64,000 nucleotides of DNA, taken from assembly GCF_016859125.1 (NCBI RefSeq), contig NZ_CP069338.1, forward strand, positions 5,829,501 through 5,893,500, given 5' to 3'. Below, piece by piece: positions 47,934 to 59,645 of the stretch. The DNA is from Archangium violaceum. Lineage in GTDB: Bacteria; Myxococcota; Myxococcia; Myxococcales; Myxococcaceae. Position numbers and translations under genes: made by a program. The notes under the pieces were generated by a model, which saw only the letters and a list, made by a program, of their open reading frames with translations, was not told the origin of the DNA and searched no databases. The stretch's first letter is position 1. Each line of letters opens with the position of its first letter.

Positions 47934-49274
47934 TCAGGGACGATGGCGCTCGGCCTCGCGGTAGAGCCGCGTGAGGGAGTAGTCCAGCAAGGACTGGCGC
48001 GAGCGCATGTATCGATGGGCCCGCACCATGGGCAGCCAGACGCGCTGGCCGACGAGGACCTGGGCCTCCCCGAGCTTCTTGCGCGGTATCCACTGCCCAC
48101 CCAGGTTGCGCACCAGCACCTCTCCCAGGTACGCGCCCACGGCGGGGACGGCGTGCTCGTCGATGTTCTTCCGCTCGAAGACCTCCGGGAAGTCCTCCAA
48201 CCAGAAGTGGACATCGACATCGGTGAGGGACTCGGGAGTCTCCTTGAAGACGGAGGGCACCTTGGAGTGCAGGAGCGCCACGAGGCGTTCGGAGAGCGTC
48301 GCGTAGTACCCGCGAACGAGCTCCTGATCGTTCACGTCCGGGGGGAGGGCGGACTCGGCGGGGAGCCATTCCTCCGGCTCCGGGGGTTGCCAGGCGTTGA
48401 ATTCGGCGATCTTGCGCTGGCGCTTGCTGATGGCGAAGTCGTCCACGACCCGTGAGAGGAGTGGAGCCACGTCCGGGTGGAAGTGGGGCTCCACGGGGGC
48501 GAGCGTGGCGCTGCGCTCGCGAAGGGTGCGCAGCACGGTGGTGAAGTCGAGCTCCGGCCGGAGGTGCACGAGCGCCCGGGCCTGGGCCTGGCGTGAGTCC
48601 TCGGTGGCGAAGTCCGCGGCGGTGGGCCAGGTCACCAGGAGGACGGAGCCATTGGGGAGCTCCTCGACCCGCCAGGCCGGCGTGGACAGCATGCGCTCGC
48701 GTCCGACGGTTTCCACCAGCTTCGGGCCGAAGACGTTGAGCCAGCACACCTCGTAGACCTTGTCGAACCCGTCTCGCCGCGTGGTCTCGTCATCGCGGCC
48801 GAAGTAGGGGGCGCCAGACAACTGGTCATCCGCCATGCTGTGGGCTGCGGCGTAGGGGACCGGATATCGTGAGGCCCAGACCCGGACCATTTCCACGAAC
48901 TTGCGGCAGCGTTCTGCCTCCCCGAAGAAGGAGAGTGGCTGCACCTCGAGGCTGGTACCCAGCTCGGGTCGGCGGTGCGTGAGCCCTGGGTTGATCGTCA
49001 ACGCCACGGCAGGCGATGTCGTGCGGTAGATGCCGATGAGCGAGCTGTATTCGTTGCGCGTCTCCTCCAGCGCCTTCCAAACGGCGGCGCGGGAGTATTT
49101 GCGTCGCCGCTTGCCCTCGACGAGGTTCGGCATCCACTCGACCGCGTACTCCTCGAGTGCCTGAAGAAATGGCTCCAGCTCGCGCTCGATTTCAGCGTGA
49201 GGGTCGAAAGTTCCGCCAAAGAAGAGCCTCAGGCTGTCCTCCACATTCAAATCCTGAAGCGTCAGCGACTTCAT
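47934..49274 (-). CDS. Candidate immunity protein for the upstream lipoprotein toxin
   Basis: A 446-residue cytoplasmic-looking protein with no signal peptide. Its first about 250 residues resemble DUF3396/Imm52-type immunity proteins: SLRLFFGGTFDPHAEIEREL, then DKVYEVCWLNVFGPKLVETV and LPNGSVLLVTWPTAADF. The rest (about 270-446) looks like a separate domain ending GAYLGEVLVRNLGGQWIPRK and LPMVRAHRYMRSRQSLLDYS. Its ATG overlaps the stop of the upstream gene (ATGA, 49271-49274) with GGAGG nine bases before, so the two are translationally coupled as in toxin-immunity pairs. The assignment is by context and pattern. Confidence 0.55.
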   Translation of the reverse strand: MKSLTLQDLNVEDSLRLFFGGTFDPHAEIERELEPFLQALEEYAVEWMPNLVEGKRRRKYSRAAVWKALEETRNEYSSLIGIYRTTSPAVALTINPGLTHRRPELGTSLEVQPLSFFGEAERCRKFVEMVRVWASRYPVPYAAAHSMADDQLSGAPYFGRDDETTRRDGFDKVYEVCWLNVFGPKLVETVGRERMLSTPAWRVEELPNGSVLLVTWPTAADFATEDSRQAQARALVHLRPELDFTTVLRTLRERSATLAPVEPHFHPDVAPLLSRVVDDFAISKRQRKIAEFNAWQPPEPEEWLPAESALPPDVNDQELVRGYYATLSERLVALLHSKVPSVFKETPESLTDVDVHFWLEDFPEVFERKNIDEHAVPAVGAYLGEVLVRNLGGQWIPRKKLGEAQVLVGQRVWLPMVRAHRYMRSRQSLLDYSLTRLYREAERHRP

Positions 49275-51289
49275 TGGAAGAGCACCTCCGCTCCCTCGAC
49301 ATCTGCTTTGATCCTGCTCATGGCTGTCTCCTTCACCCTGGGATCCCTGGGCTGGAGTGCGCCGCCCTCGTAGATGAGGCGGACCCTGTGGACCTGTACC
49401 GGACTGCCGCGCAGGTTGAGGGAGGGGCGGCGGATATCCAGTGTTCCGCCGTAGTAGCGCAGGGCTTCGATTGCATCCACCCGCATCTGGGCCGTCAACG
49501 CGTTTGATTTCAGCTGCCTGAAGTCCCGGCTCTTGAAGCTGAAGGTCTCCACGCGAGGAGCTTGGCCGGAGGGGGGCTGTTCCTCGATGACGAGGACATC
49601 CGCGTAACGGATTTCGGCAACGCCGGACTTCATGACGCCTACGTTCGTCTCGAGGTGGGGCTGGTCGAAGTCCTTGAGGAAGCGGCGTTGCGCTCGTGGG
49701 AGAGCCGCGTCGGCACGCAGCAGGGACACCATGAAACGCTCGAATGCGAGTCCCCGGGCGAACAACCCGCGCATCTGCTCATAGCCTGCCCACGCGAGGG
49801 GTGGTTTGACCGGCTTGCCCTGCTTCAGCTCCGCGAGACGATCCTCCCAATAGGACACGTACTCGTTCCAGAGCGGGTGCCCTTGGGCTTCCGACAGCGG
49901 AGTGTCGAGAGAGGGGCGCTGCTTCTCCAGGACGGCCACGTTTCCGGACAGGCGCGGGCCCGCGGAGTCGAGCTCCGCGTGCGCGAGCTTTGCTTCAACC
50001 ACCTCCCTGGAGAGACCCGCCTCCTCGTCCAGGAGGGACGTCATGCCGCCGAGGCCCTTCTCCGTCCGGATCCTCGCCGGGGTGGGGCCAGAACGCTCGG
50101 GCCGCCTCGCTTCCGACAACCAGGCCTGCGCCCTCGCCACATCACCCCGGGCCTCGTGGAGGGCCATGGCTCCGGCCTCTCCTCGCTCGTAGACGAGGAG
50201 GGCCGCCTCCCGGTTTGCCTGGATGTACCTGGCCAGCTCGCGGATGCCGTCCCCACCCAGCCGCGCCCACAAGCGCTCCGCTACCTCCGCCAGTCCCTCG
50301 AATCCCAGCTCCGGCACCTGGAGCCGCCCCCGTACCCACGGGGTTCCCGTGGTCCCCCTGGCCTCCGAGAGGTAACGCACGCCCTTGCCCCCGACGTACA
50401 AGGACACCAGCACCGTGGCGGCCGACAGCTCGCGCGTGGCTTGCTCGTACTGGCCCAGGGATAGCGAGTACACCCCATGGCACGTGCCAGCCACGAGGTT
50501 GTAGAAGCCCAGCGGTACGCCCAACGTCAGCGCATCGAAGCTCCCCATCGCCACGTTTTCCGGCGAGAAGGCCTCGGCCATCTCCGCCCGCTCCACCTGG
50601 TCGAGGACCGCCTGGTAGGGCGGAGGCAGCTGTCCTCGTTGCGCGGAGTACTTCATGGCCAGCGCACCGCGGCGCAGCTCGCTGGTGGACAGCGCCTCGT
50701 TGGCGGCACGGGTCAGGCCCCGGGCCACGTCACCGAGGTGCTCGGGGCGGTCCATGTAGTCCGAGAGGTTCAGGCCCCGTTGCCTCAGTGCCTCGCGGAC
50801 AGCGCCCATCCGCCCCAGCGTCTCCCCGAGTTGTTTGTCCCGCGCCAGCAGCAGCAACACTTCGTGCAGGTCGTTGGTGAAGGCCGAGTGGATGAGGAAG
50901 AGGGCGAACAGCTCGGCGCGTGCGGCGCCGTACTCCCTTGTGGCGTTGACGAGGAAGGTGGCGCGCTTGCGGTTGAGGACATCGGCGCCCGAGCGCAGCG
51001 GTCCCAGGGCGCCGAGCCGGACGGCGGACCAGTCATCCAGCCCCTCCACCAGCCGGGGCATGTCCACCCGGTGCTGGAGCTCGATGAACTCCGTGGGTGA
51101 GGTGCACGCCAGGAATGGGGCGAGCGTCTCCTGACGGGAGGTCCGTCCGGGGAATCCGCCCGCGCTCCCCCGTGAGTGGAGGCCAGAGCCGCTCAGCGGG
51201 CTCCCGCGAGGAGGTCCCGTGGCACATCCTCCCAGCAGCACGAGTGCCATCAATGCCAGGAGGACAGGGCCGACACGACGGGTGGACAA
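49271..51289 (-). CDS. Large lipoprotein, candidate SitA-like polymorphic toxin
   Basis: A 672-residue lipoprotein with lipobox LGGC (Cys22). The middle holds a long helical region with a hydrophobic stretch (GSFDALTLGVPLGFYNLVAG, ELSAATVLVSLYVGGKGVRY). The C-terminal about 135 residues look like a restriction-endonuclease fold: RYADVLVIEE (Asp564) followed by VETFSFKSRDF (Glu581, Lys586) and an amphipathic helix RVDAIEALRYYGG. Lipoproteins with variable C-terminal nuclease domains and a coupled downstream immunity gene are the hallmark of SitA toxins transferred by outer-membrane exchange in Myxococcus. TTG at 51289 is the start, with GAGAGG upstream. Toxin activity is inferred. Confidence 0.6.
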   Translation of the reverse strand: MSTRRVGPVLLALMALVLLGGCATGPPRGSPLSGSGLHSRGSAGGFPGRTSRQETLAPFLACTSPTEFIELQHRVDMPRLVEGLDDWSAVRLGALGPLRSGADVLNRKRATFLVNATREYGAARAELFALFLIHSAFTNDLHEVLLLLARDKQLGETLGRMGAVREALRQRGLNLSDYMDRPEHLGDVARGLTRAANEALSTSELRRGALAMKYSAQRGQLPPPYQAVLDQVERAEMAEAFSPENVAMGSFDALTLGVPLGFYNLVAGTCHGVYSLSLGQYEQATRELSAATVLVSLYVGGKGVRYLSEARGTTGTPWVRGRLQVPELGFEGLAEVAERLWARLGGDGIRELARYIQANREAALLVYERGEAGAMALHEARGDVARAQAWLSEARRPERSGPTPARIRTEKGLGGMTSLLDEEAGLSREVVEAKLAHAELDSAGPRLSGNVAVLEKQRPSLDTPLSEAQGHPLWNEYVSYWEDRLAELKQGKPVKPPLAWAGYEQMRGLFARGLAFERFMVSLLRADAALPRAQRRFLKDFDQPHLETNVGVMKSGVAEIRYADVLVIEEQPPSGQAPRVETFSFKSRDFRQLKSNALTAQMRVDAIEALRYYGGTLDIRRPSLNLRGSPVQVHRVRLIYEGGALQPRDPRVKETAMSRIKADVEGAEVLFQ

Positions 51290-51332
51290 GCCGCACCTCT
51301 CCCGCGAGAGCCGCCTGGCGGCCCGCCCTCGC

Positions 51333-52742
<1,410 letters not shown>

Positions 52743-52777
52743 GGACGCGACCTTATATCAGTGCACAATGCGCGCCC

Positions 52778-53347
52778 ATGACCGCCCCCCGGACTTCCCT
52801 GCACGAGCTCCTGGCCCACCACGTCCCCACCGATGACAAGGAGCGCGAGGACCTGGCGCGGATGCGTACGTTCGCCGAAGAGCTGGAGCGGCCCTTCTCC
52901 CGGAAGCAGGAGCGGGCCCACTTCACAGGTAGTGCGATGGTGGTGGACCCGGCGGGAGAGCGGGTGGCGCTGGTGCACCACGCGAAGCTGAAGCGGTGGT
53001 TGCAGCCCGGTGGGCACGCGGAGGAGTTGGACGCGGGCAGCATGGAGGCCACGGCGCTGCGGGAAGCGCGGGAGGAGACGGGGTGCCGGGTGCGGCTGCA
53101 CGAGCGCGCGCCGAGGCCGCTGGACGTGGACGTCCACACCATTCCCGCGCGCAAGGACGAGCCGGAGCACCTGCACCTGGACGTGCGCTACCTGGTGGTG
53201 GCGGAGAACCCCGAGGCGCTGGCGCATGACCCCGGCGAGTCCTCGGGCGCGCGGTGGCTGACGTGGGACGAGGCGCTGGCGTGGGCGGACGAGGCACCGC
53301 TGCGCCGGATGCTGGAGAAGGCCCGGGCGGTGGCGCGCGCGGGCTGA
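52778..53347 (+). CDS. NUDIX hydrolase
   Basis: A 189-residue NUDIX-fold hydrolase acting on some nucleoside-diphosphate-linked substrate. The NUDIX box is [25 protein letters not shown] near residues 78-103 in two parts: the REAREETG helix is canonical, but the spacing between the first Gly and this helix is longer than the Gx5Ex7 standard. [13 protein letters not shown] is typical of a common bacterial subgroup. It is divergent from the regulator; the start ATG at 52778 is the first in frame. Confidence 0.85.
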   Translation: MTAPRTSLHELLAHHVPTDDKEREDLARMRTFAEELERPFSRKQERAHFTGSAMVVDPAGERVALVHHAKLKRWLQPGGHAEELDAGSMEATALREAREETGCRVRLHERAPRPLDVDVHTIPARKDEPEHLHLDVRYLVVAENPEALAHDPGESSGARWLTWDEALAWADEAPLRRMLEKARAVARAG

Positions 53348-53462
53348 GTTGGAATCTGGACGACGGCCGTTCTTCCCCTGTTCCCGGCGGGTCCGGATGG
53401 CTAACAAGGAGGCCCATTCGGGCGTCCGGCCCACCGGCGTCCGTACCCACAGGAGGAACGTC

Positions 53463-54449
<987 letters not shown>

Positions 54450-54457
54450 GGCGCCGC

Positions 54458-56878
54458 TCAGGCCCCCCGGACGGGAGGGGGCGTCGGGGCCCGGCGCGGC
54501 AGCCGCACCGTGAAGCGCGTCCCCTCTCCCGGGCGTGACGTCACCGTGATGCCGCCGCCATGGGCCAGCACCAGCTGCCGGGTGATGTAGAGCCCCAGCC
54601 CCACGCTGCCCGCTCCGTTCCCCGCGTGCCGGCCTCTTCGGAAGGGCTCGAAGAGGTCGGGCAGGAGCGACGCCTCGATGGGCGTGCCCTGGTTGTGGAC
54701 CTCGAGCAGCACCTGCCCGGACTCGCCCCGGCAGCTCACCCGCACCGGTGTCTCAGGCGGGCTGTGCTGGAGCGCGTTGCCCACGAGGTTGCCGAGCACC
54801 TGCGCGAGCCGATCTCCATCCCACTCGCCCGCGCCCTCGCCCTCCTGCGCCATCTCCATCTGCCGCTCCGGGTGGCTGGCGGCCAGCTCCTCCACCACGC
54901 CGCGGGCCAGCTCGAAGAGGTCCATCCGCTTGCGCTCCACCGGAATGCCTCCACCCAGCCGCGCCTGGCTGAAGTCCAACAGGTCGCGGATGAGGCGGGT
55001 GGCCCGGTCCGAGGCGGAGATGATGCGGGTGAGGTTCTTGCTCGCCCGCTCGTCCAGCCCCTCGCGCGCGAGCAGCATGGAGGCCGAGATGCGGATGACG
55101 CTCAGCGGGTTGCGCAGGTCGTGGCTGACGATGCCGAGGATCTGCCGCTCGAACTCGGCGAGCTGGCGCGCCTCGGCCTCCTGCCGCTTCTGGGCGGTGA
55201 TGTCCACGCAGGCGCCCGTCATGTAGAGCGGGCGCCCGTTCGCGTCCACGAACGTCTTGCCCTTGCTGCTCAGCCAGTGCACGCGTCCATCCGGCCACAC
55301 GACGCGGTAGTCCATCTCGAAGTCCGCGCCCTCGCGCGCGCACGCGCCGTTGCGGCGCTCCACCTCGGCGCGGTCCTCCGGGTGGACCAGGGGATAGAGG
55401 TCCTCGATCATCTGCACCGTCCGCCCCGGGGGCAGACCGTAGAGCTGGTCCAGGTTCTCGTCCCACTCCAGCGCGCCGGTGCGGATGTCCCAGCGGAAGG
55501 TGCCGGTGCCGCTCGCCCACAGGGCCGCGCGCAGCCGCTCGTCGCGCTCCTGCAGCGTGGCCTCCATCCGCTCGCGCTCCGCCAGCACGCTGCGCAGCTG
55601 GGCCTCGCTCTCCTCGGCGGCGGTGCGCGCCTGCTGCGCGGCCTCGTAGAGGCGGGCCCGCTCCAGCGCCTGTGCTCCCTGTCGTGCCAGGGACAGGCAG
55701 AACTCCTGCTCGTGGAGCGACAGGGTGCGGGGCTGGAAGAAGTTCACCACCAGCGCGCCCATCACTCCCCGGCTGCCACGCAGGGGCATCACCGCAGCGG
55801 CCTCGTAGGGCAGATCCAACCGCGCGACCGTGGGATAGCGGCGGTCCCGCTCCTCGCGGTTGGTGAAGAGGACGAGCCGATCCTCGCGGACCGCCTCCGT
55901 CACCGCCAGGGGGGCATCGAGCGGAATGCGCTCCAGGCCCCGCGTCATGTTCCGCACGTTGTCGGTGGCGCTCGCCAGCTCGAGCGACTGGCCATCCTCT
56001 GCCATCAGGCAGACGGCGCCCGATTGGGCGTCCAGTGCCGTCACGCCCTGGGTGATGATGACGTCGATCACCTGCCGGGGCGTGGGTGCCTCGGAGAGCG
56101 CGGCGGTGACGGCCTGCAGGCGCGAGGCGCGCTCCTGGGCACGCCGCTGATCATCGATGTCCGCGTTGGTGCCGAACCAGCGGACGACGCGGCCACGCGC
56201 GTCCCTCGTGGGCAGGGCCCGGACGAGGTGCCAGCGCCAGGCGCCATCGGACTTCCGCCAGATGCGGACATCGATTTCGTAGGGCTCTCCGGTGCGCAGG
56301 CTGTGCTGCCAGCGCTCCATCAGCCGGGGCAGGTCGTCCGGGTGGACGGCCTTGGGCCACAGCGAGGGATCCCCCGGGACCATGCCGGAGTCCTCGAAGC
56401 CGCGGCGGCTGATGTAGTCCAGCTCCCCGTTCGGCCGGCTCGTCCAGATGGTGTGGGGCAGCACCTCGGCGAGCGTGCGGTACTGTTGCTCCGCCTCGTG
56501 CAGACGCTGGGCCTGTCGCAGCAGGTGGGTCAGCCGTTCCGGGGTGAGCGCCGCCTTGCCGAGGTAGTCGGTGGCGCCGGCCTTCATCAGCTCCACGGCG
56601 ATGTGCTCGTCGCCCTGTCCGGTGAGCATGATGATGGGCGTCTCCACCAGGGCCGCGCGGGCCTGACGCAGCACCGACAATCCGTCCTGGCCCGGCATCT
56701 GGAAGTCGAGCAGCGCGCAGTCGAAGGACTGCTCCAGCAGGGCGGAGAGCGCGGACGCACCATCGCCTACTTCGACGAGCTGGGCGTTCAACCCCGCCTT
56801 GAGCAGGGCGCGCCGTACCGCGAGCCGGTCCACCTCGTCATCATCCGCCACCAACAGGCGCAGCGGTTGCTCCTCCAT
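54458..56878 (-). CDS. Receiver-PAS-GAF-PAS histidine kinase
   Basis: An 806-residue soluble hybrid kinase beginning with a receiver (RLLVADDDEVDRLAVRR, acceptor Asp in CALLDFQMPG). PAS (about 140-255), GAF (about 265-420), a coiled linker, a second PAS (about 465-590), the phospho-acceptor FERQILGIVSHDLRNPLSVI and an ATPase domain (NLVGNALQHSP, VGLGLYITRQLV) follow. A receiver at the N-terminus suggests control by the single-domain regulator or kinase encoded just upstream. ATG at 56878 with GAGGA is preferred to TTG at 56896, which overlaps the upstream stop. Confidence 0.9.
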   Translation of the reverse strand: MEEQPLRLLVADDDEVDRLAVRRALLKAGLNAQLVEVGDGASALSALLEQSFDCALLDFQMPGQDGLSVLRQARAALVETPIIMLTGQGDEHIAVELMKAGATDYLGKAALTPERLTHLLRQAQRLHEAEQQYRTLAEVLPHTIWTSRPNGELDYISRRGFEDSGMVPGDPSLWPKAVHPDDLPRLMERWQHSLRTGEPYEIDVRIWRKSDGAWRWHLVRALPTRDARGRVVRWFGTNADIDDQRRAQERASRLQAVTAALSEAPTPRQVIDVIITQGVTALDAQSGAVCLMAEDGQSLELASATDNVRNMTRGLERIPLDAPLAVTEAVREDRLVLFTNREERDRRYPTVARLDLPYEAAAVMPLRGSRGVMGALVVNFFQPRTLSLHEQEFCLSLARQGAQALERARLYEAAQQARTAAEESEAQLRSVLAERERMEATLQERDERLRAALWASGTGTFRWDIRTGALEWDENLDQLYGLPPGRTVQMIEDLYPLVHPEDRAEVERRNGACAREGADFEMDYRVVWPDGRVHWLSSKGKTFVDANGRPLYMTGACVDITAQKRQEAEARQLAEFERQILGIVSHDLRNPLSVIRISASMLLAREGLDERASKNLTRIISASDRATRLIRDLLDFSQARLGGGIPVERKRMDLFELARGVVEELAASHPERQMEMAQEGEGAGEWDGDRLAQVLGNLVGNALQHSPPETPVRVSCRGESGQVLLEVHNQGTPIEASLLPDLFEPFRRGRHAGNGAGSVGLGLYITRQLVLAHGGGITVTSRPGEGTRFTVRLPRRAPTPPPVRGA

Positions 56879-56892
56879 TTGGTCCTCGGCCC

Positions 56893-57303
56893 TCAAGGCA
56901 GCTCCACCCGCATCCAGTATGCGTTGAGTGCGGCCATCAACTCCACGAAAGCCGGGGAGGTGACGGGCTTGACGAGGTAGCCAGCCACATGGTGGGCGTA
57001 ACTCTGCACCCGGTCCCTGTCATCGTTGGAAGTGGTGAGCACCACCACGGGTGTGGTGCTCAGCTCCGGGTCGGAGCGCAGGGCCCGCAGGAACTCGATG
57101 CCATTCATCCTCGGCATGTTGAGATCCAACAGGACGAGCCGGTTGTTCATCGGCACCGTGCCGTCGCGCAGCATCTCCAGTGCCTGCCGCCCGTCCCGCG
57201 CGATGTAGAGGGCGTTCTGGACGTTGTTCTTCTTGAAGGCCCGCTGGACGTTCATCACGTCCACCGAGTCGTCATCCACCAGCAGGATGTTCAGCGTCTT
57301 CAC
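56893..57303 (-). CDS. Single-domain response regulator
   Basis: A 136-residue stand-alone receiver of the Rcp1/phytochrome-regulator type: LNILLVDDDSVDVMNVQRAF with three acidic residues, phospho-Asp in LVLLDLNMPRMNG, Thr in VVVLTTSNDDRDR and Lys in GYLVKPVTS. It has no output domain and probably shuttles phosphate between the kinase upstream and the hybrid kinase downstream. GTG at 57303 with GAGG six bases before is used; GTG at 57309 is possible. Confidence 0.88.
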   Translation of the reverse strand: MKTLNILLVDDDSVDVMNVQRAFKKNNVQNALYIARDGRQALEMLRDGTVPMNNRLVLLDLNMPRMNGIEFLRALRSDPELSTTPVVVLTTSNDDRDRVQSYAHHVAGYLVKPVTSPAFVELMAALNAYWMRVELP

Positions 57304-57311
57304 GGACACCC

Positions 57312-59585
57312 TCAACGCCCCTCGTCCGGGATGTGCTTGGGCCAGGTGAAACGGAAGGTGGCGCCCTGGCCGGGCGCGGACTCCAACCAGGCTCGCCCGC
57401 CGCGCGCCTCCACGCTCTTCTTCACCACCGACAGGCCGATGCCGGTGCTCTCCAGCTCGTCGCGCGCCCGGAGCGTCTGGAAGATGCCCCAGATGCGCTC
57501 GTGGTACTCGGGGGCGATGCCCGGGCCGTTGTCGGACACGGAAAACTCCCAGAAGGGCTCCACCTGGCGCACGCCCACGCGCACCCGCATGTCGGAGCTC
57601 CGCGCGTGCTTGAAGGCGTTGCTCAACAGGTTGAGGAACACCTGCTGCAGAGGCACCCGCTCGGTGCGCAGCGTGGGCATGCCGGGCTCCACCTGCACGA
57701 CGGCCTCGGCTGGCGGGGCGAGCAGCTCCACGCACTCGTTCAGCAGCCGGCCCACGTCCACCCGCTCCGGCCGGCTCCTCATCCGGCCCGCGCGGCTGTA
57801 GTCGAGGATGCCGTTGATGAGCGCCTCCATGCGCTGCACCCGTCCGCGCAGCAGCTTCATCTGCTCGCGCGTCTCGTCGGTCATCACGTCCTTCAGGTCG
57901 TCTTCTATCCACTGCGACAGGTTGGCGATGCCGCGCAGCGGAGCCTTCAGGTCGTGGCTGGCCACGTAGGCGAATTGATCCAACTCCTGGTTGCTGCGCT
58001 CCAGCGCGGCGATGAGGCGCTCGCGCTCGGCCTCGGCGCGCTTGCGCTCGGTGATGTCCAGCACCACCGTGGCCACGCCCAGCGTGGTTCCCTCGGCGGA
58101 GCGCACGGGGGCATAGCGCGCGAGCCAGGCCCGCTCCTCCCCATTGGGCAGTTTGGTGGAGGACTCCACCGTCTGCGTCTCGCCCGTCTCCAGCGCCCGC
58201 CGCAGGGACTTCACCACGATGTCCACGCCGGGCGTCTGCTGCGCGGCGAGCACCTCGGGCATGGTGTGGCCCAGGTGGTCCTCGGCGGGCCGGCGGTTGA
58301 TGGCCTCGAGGGTGCGGTTGACGCGCACGAAGCACAGCGTGCGATCGAAGAGGGCGATGCCCGCGGGCGCCGCGTCCAGGAGCGTGTCCAGCATGGCGCG
58401 CGCCTGCTCGGCGAGGTACCGCTCGTGCTGGGCCCGGCGCACGGCCTCCTGGCTCTCCCGGTACAGCCGCGCGTTGTCCAGCGCGAGCGCGGCCCGGCGC
58501 GCGAGCTCCTCGGCCAGGGGGAGGTCCGCGGCGGAGAAGCTCCGGGGGCTTCCGGCCTGGGCCAGGGTGATGGCGCCCAGCGTGCGTCCGTGCACCACCA
58601 TCGGCACGATGAGGGAGGAGCGCAGACCCAGCTCCCTGAGCAGCCGCAGGCCCTCCGCGTCGCGCGGGAGGCTGGCCAGCGTCACGTCCGAGATGACCTC
58701 CAGCAGCTCCGACTCGCCGGTGCGCATGACGAAGCCGGGCCCGTGCTCGGCGTTGTGGAGGTCCACGGGCTCATGCTGCGCGAGCTGCCAGGCGAACGTC
58801 TCCCGGGCGGCGTCGGTATGCGTCACCGAGACGCGCTCGACCGTCTCGTCCGGCCGGACCACGTCCACCGCGCACCAGTCCGCCAACCGGGGCACGGCCA
58901 GGCGGGTGAGGTTGCGGACGGTCTCCTCGGGATCCAGGGTGAGCGCGAGCAGGGAGCTGGCCTCGGCGAGGAAGCCGTGCACATCCGAGGTTCGCTTCTG
59001 GTCGTCGATGTCCGTGCACGTGCCGAACCAGCGGACGATGCGGCCCTGGGCATCGTGCACCGGGATGGCGCGGCCGAGGAACCAGCGCCACACGCCGTCG
59101 AGCCGGCGGCAGCGGTACTCCGCCTCGTAGGGCTCGCCGGTGGCCAGGCTGTGGCGCCAGCGCTTGTCCGCCTCGGGCTGATCCTCGGGGTGGAAGGCCT
59201 GCTTCCAGCCCTCGCCCTTCGAGTCCTCGAAGGACATGCCGGTGTACTCGTACCAGCGCCGGTTCAGGTAGTCCTGGATGCCGTCCGTTCGCGCCGTCCA
59301 GACGATCTGCGGCAGGGCCTCGGCGAGCATGCGGAACTGTTCACGCTCGGTATCGAGTCGCTGCTCGGAGCCCGTGCCCCCGAAGAGGGAGTGCAGGGGA
59401 TCATACGCGTTGAGATCGCCGTCGGACTGGCGGGACACGTCGGGTGAGCCTCCACGGGCCAAGGAGGTGAAATCTGCCGAGCAGCCATCTTCCTGCCGCC
59501 TGTCTGGCACTCCCAAATCTCTTACTTCGTTCCGTGTCCTCATGTTCGACACGGCAGACGGGCTGTCGTCCGCGCAACAGGTCAT
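57312..59585 (-). CDS. PAS-GAF-PAS sensor histidine kinase
   Basis: A 757-residue soluble sensor kinase: PAS (about 85-205), GAF (about 215-375), PAS (about 395-510), the phytochrome-like phospho-acceptor QFAYVASHDLKAPLRGIANL and an ATPase domain (NLLSNAFKHA, DNGPGIAPEYHERIWGIFQT, STGIGLSVVKKSVEARGGRA). This ending is typical of kinases paired with Rcp1-like receivers, such as the one that follows after eight bases. The first about 80 residues are low-complexity; the start ATG at 59585 is the first in frame, and M15 is an alternative. Confidence 0.88.
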   Translation of the reverse strand: MTCCADDSPSAVSNMRTRNEVRDLGVPDRRQEDGCSADFTSLARGGSPDVSRQSDGDLNAYDPLHSLFGGTGSEQRLDTEREQFRMLAEALPQIVWTARTDGIQDYLNRRWYEYTGMSFEDSKGEGWKQAFHPEDQPEADKRWRHSLATGEPYEAEYRCRRLDGVWRWFLGRAIPVHDAQGRIVRWFGTCTDIDDQKRTSDVHGFLAEASSLLALTLDPEETVRNLTRLAVPRLADWCAVDVVRPDETVERVSVTHTDAARETFAWQLAQHEPVDLHNAEHGPGFVMRTGESELLEVISDVTLASLPRDAEGLRLLRELGLRSSLIVPMVVHGRTLGAITLAQAGSPRSFSAADLPLAEELARRAALALDNARLYRESQEAVRRAQHERYLAEQARAMLDTLLDAAPAGIALFDRTLCFVRVNRTLEAINRRPAEDHLGHTMPEVLAAQQTPGVDIVVKSLRRALETGETQTVESSTKLPNGEERAWLARYAPVRSAEGTTLGVATVVLDITERKRAEAERERLIAALERSNQELDQFAYVASHDLKAPLRGIANLSQWIEDDLKDVMTDETREQMKLLRGRVQRMEALINGILDYSRAGRMRSRPERVDVGRLLNECVELLAPPAEAVVQVEPGMPTLRTERVPLQQVFLNLLSNAFKHARSSDMRVRVGVRQVEPFWEFSVSDNGPGIAPEYHERIWGIFQTLRARDELESTGIGLSVVKKSVEARGGRAWLESAPGQGATFRFTWPKHIPDEGR

Positions 59586-59645
59586 TCCAGGGGTTGCATT
59601 TCCCAGGGTGGAGAACGTCAGGCAAGGGCCTGTCTGACAGGTTGG

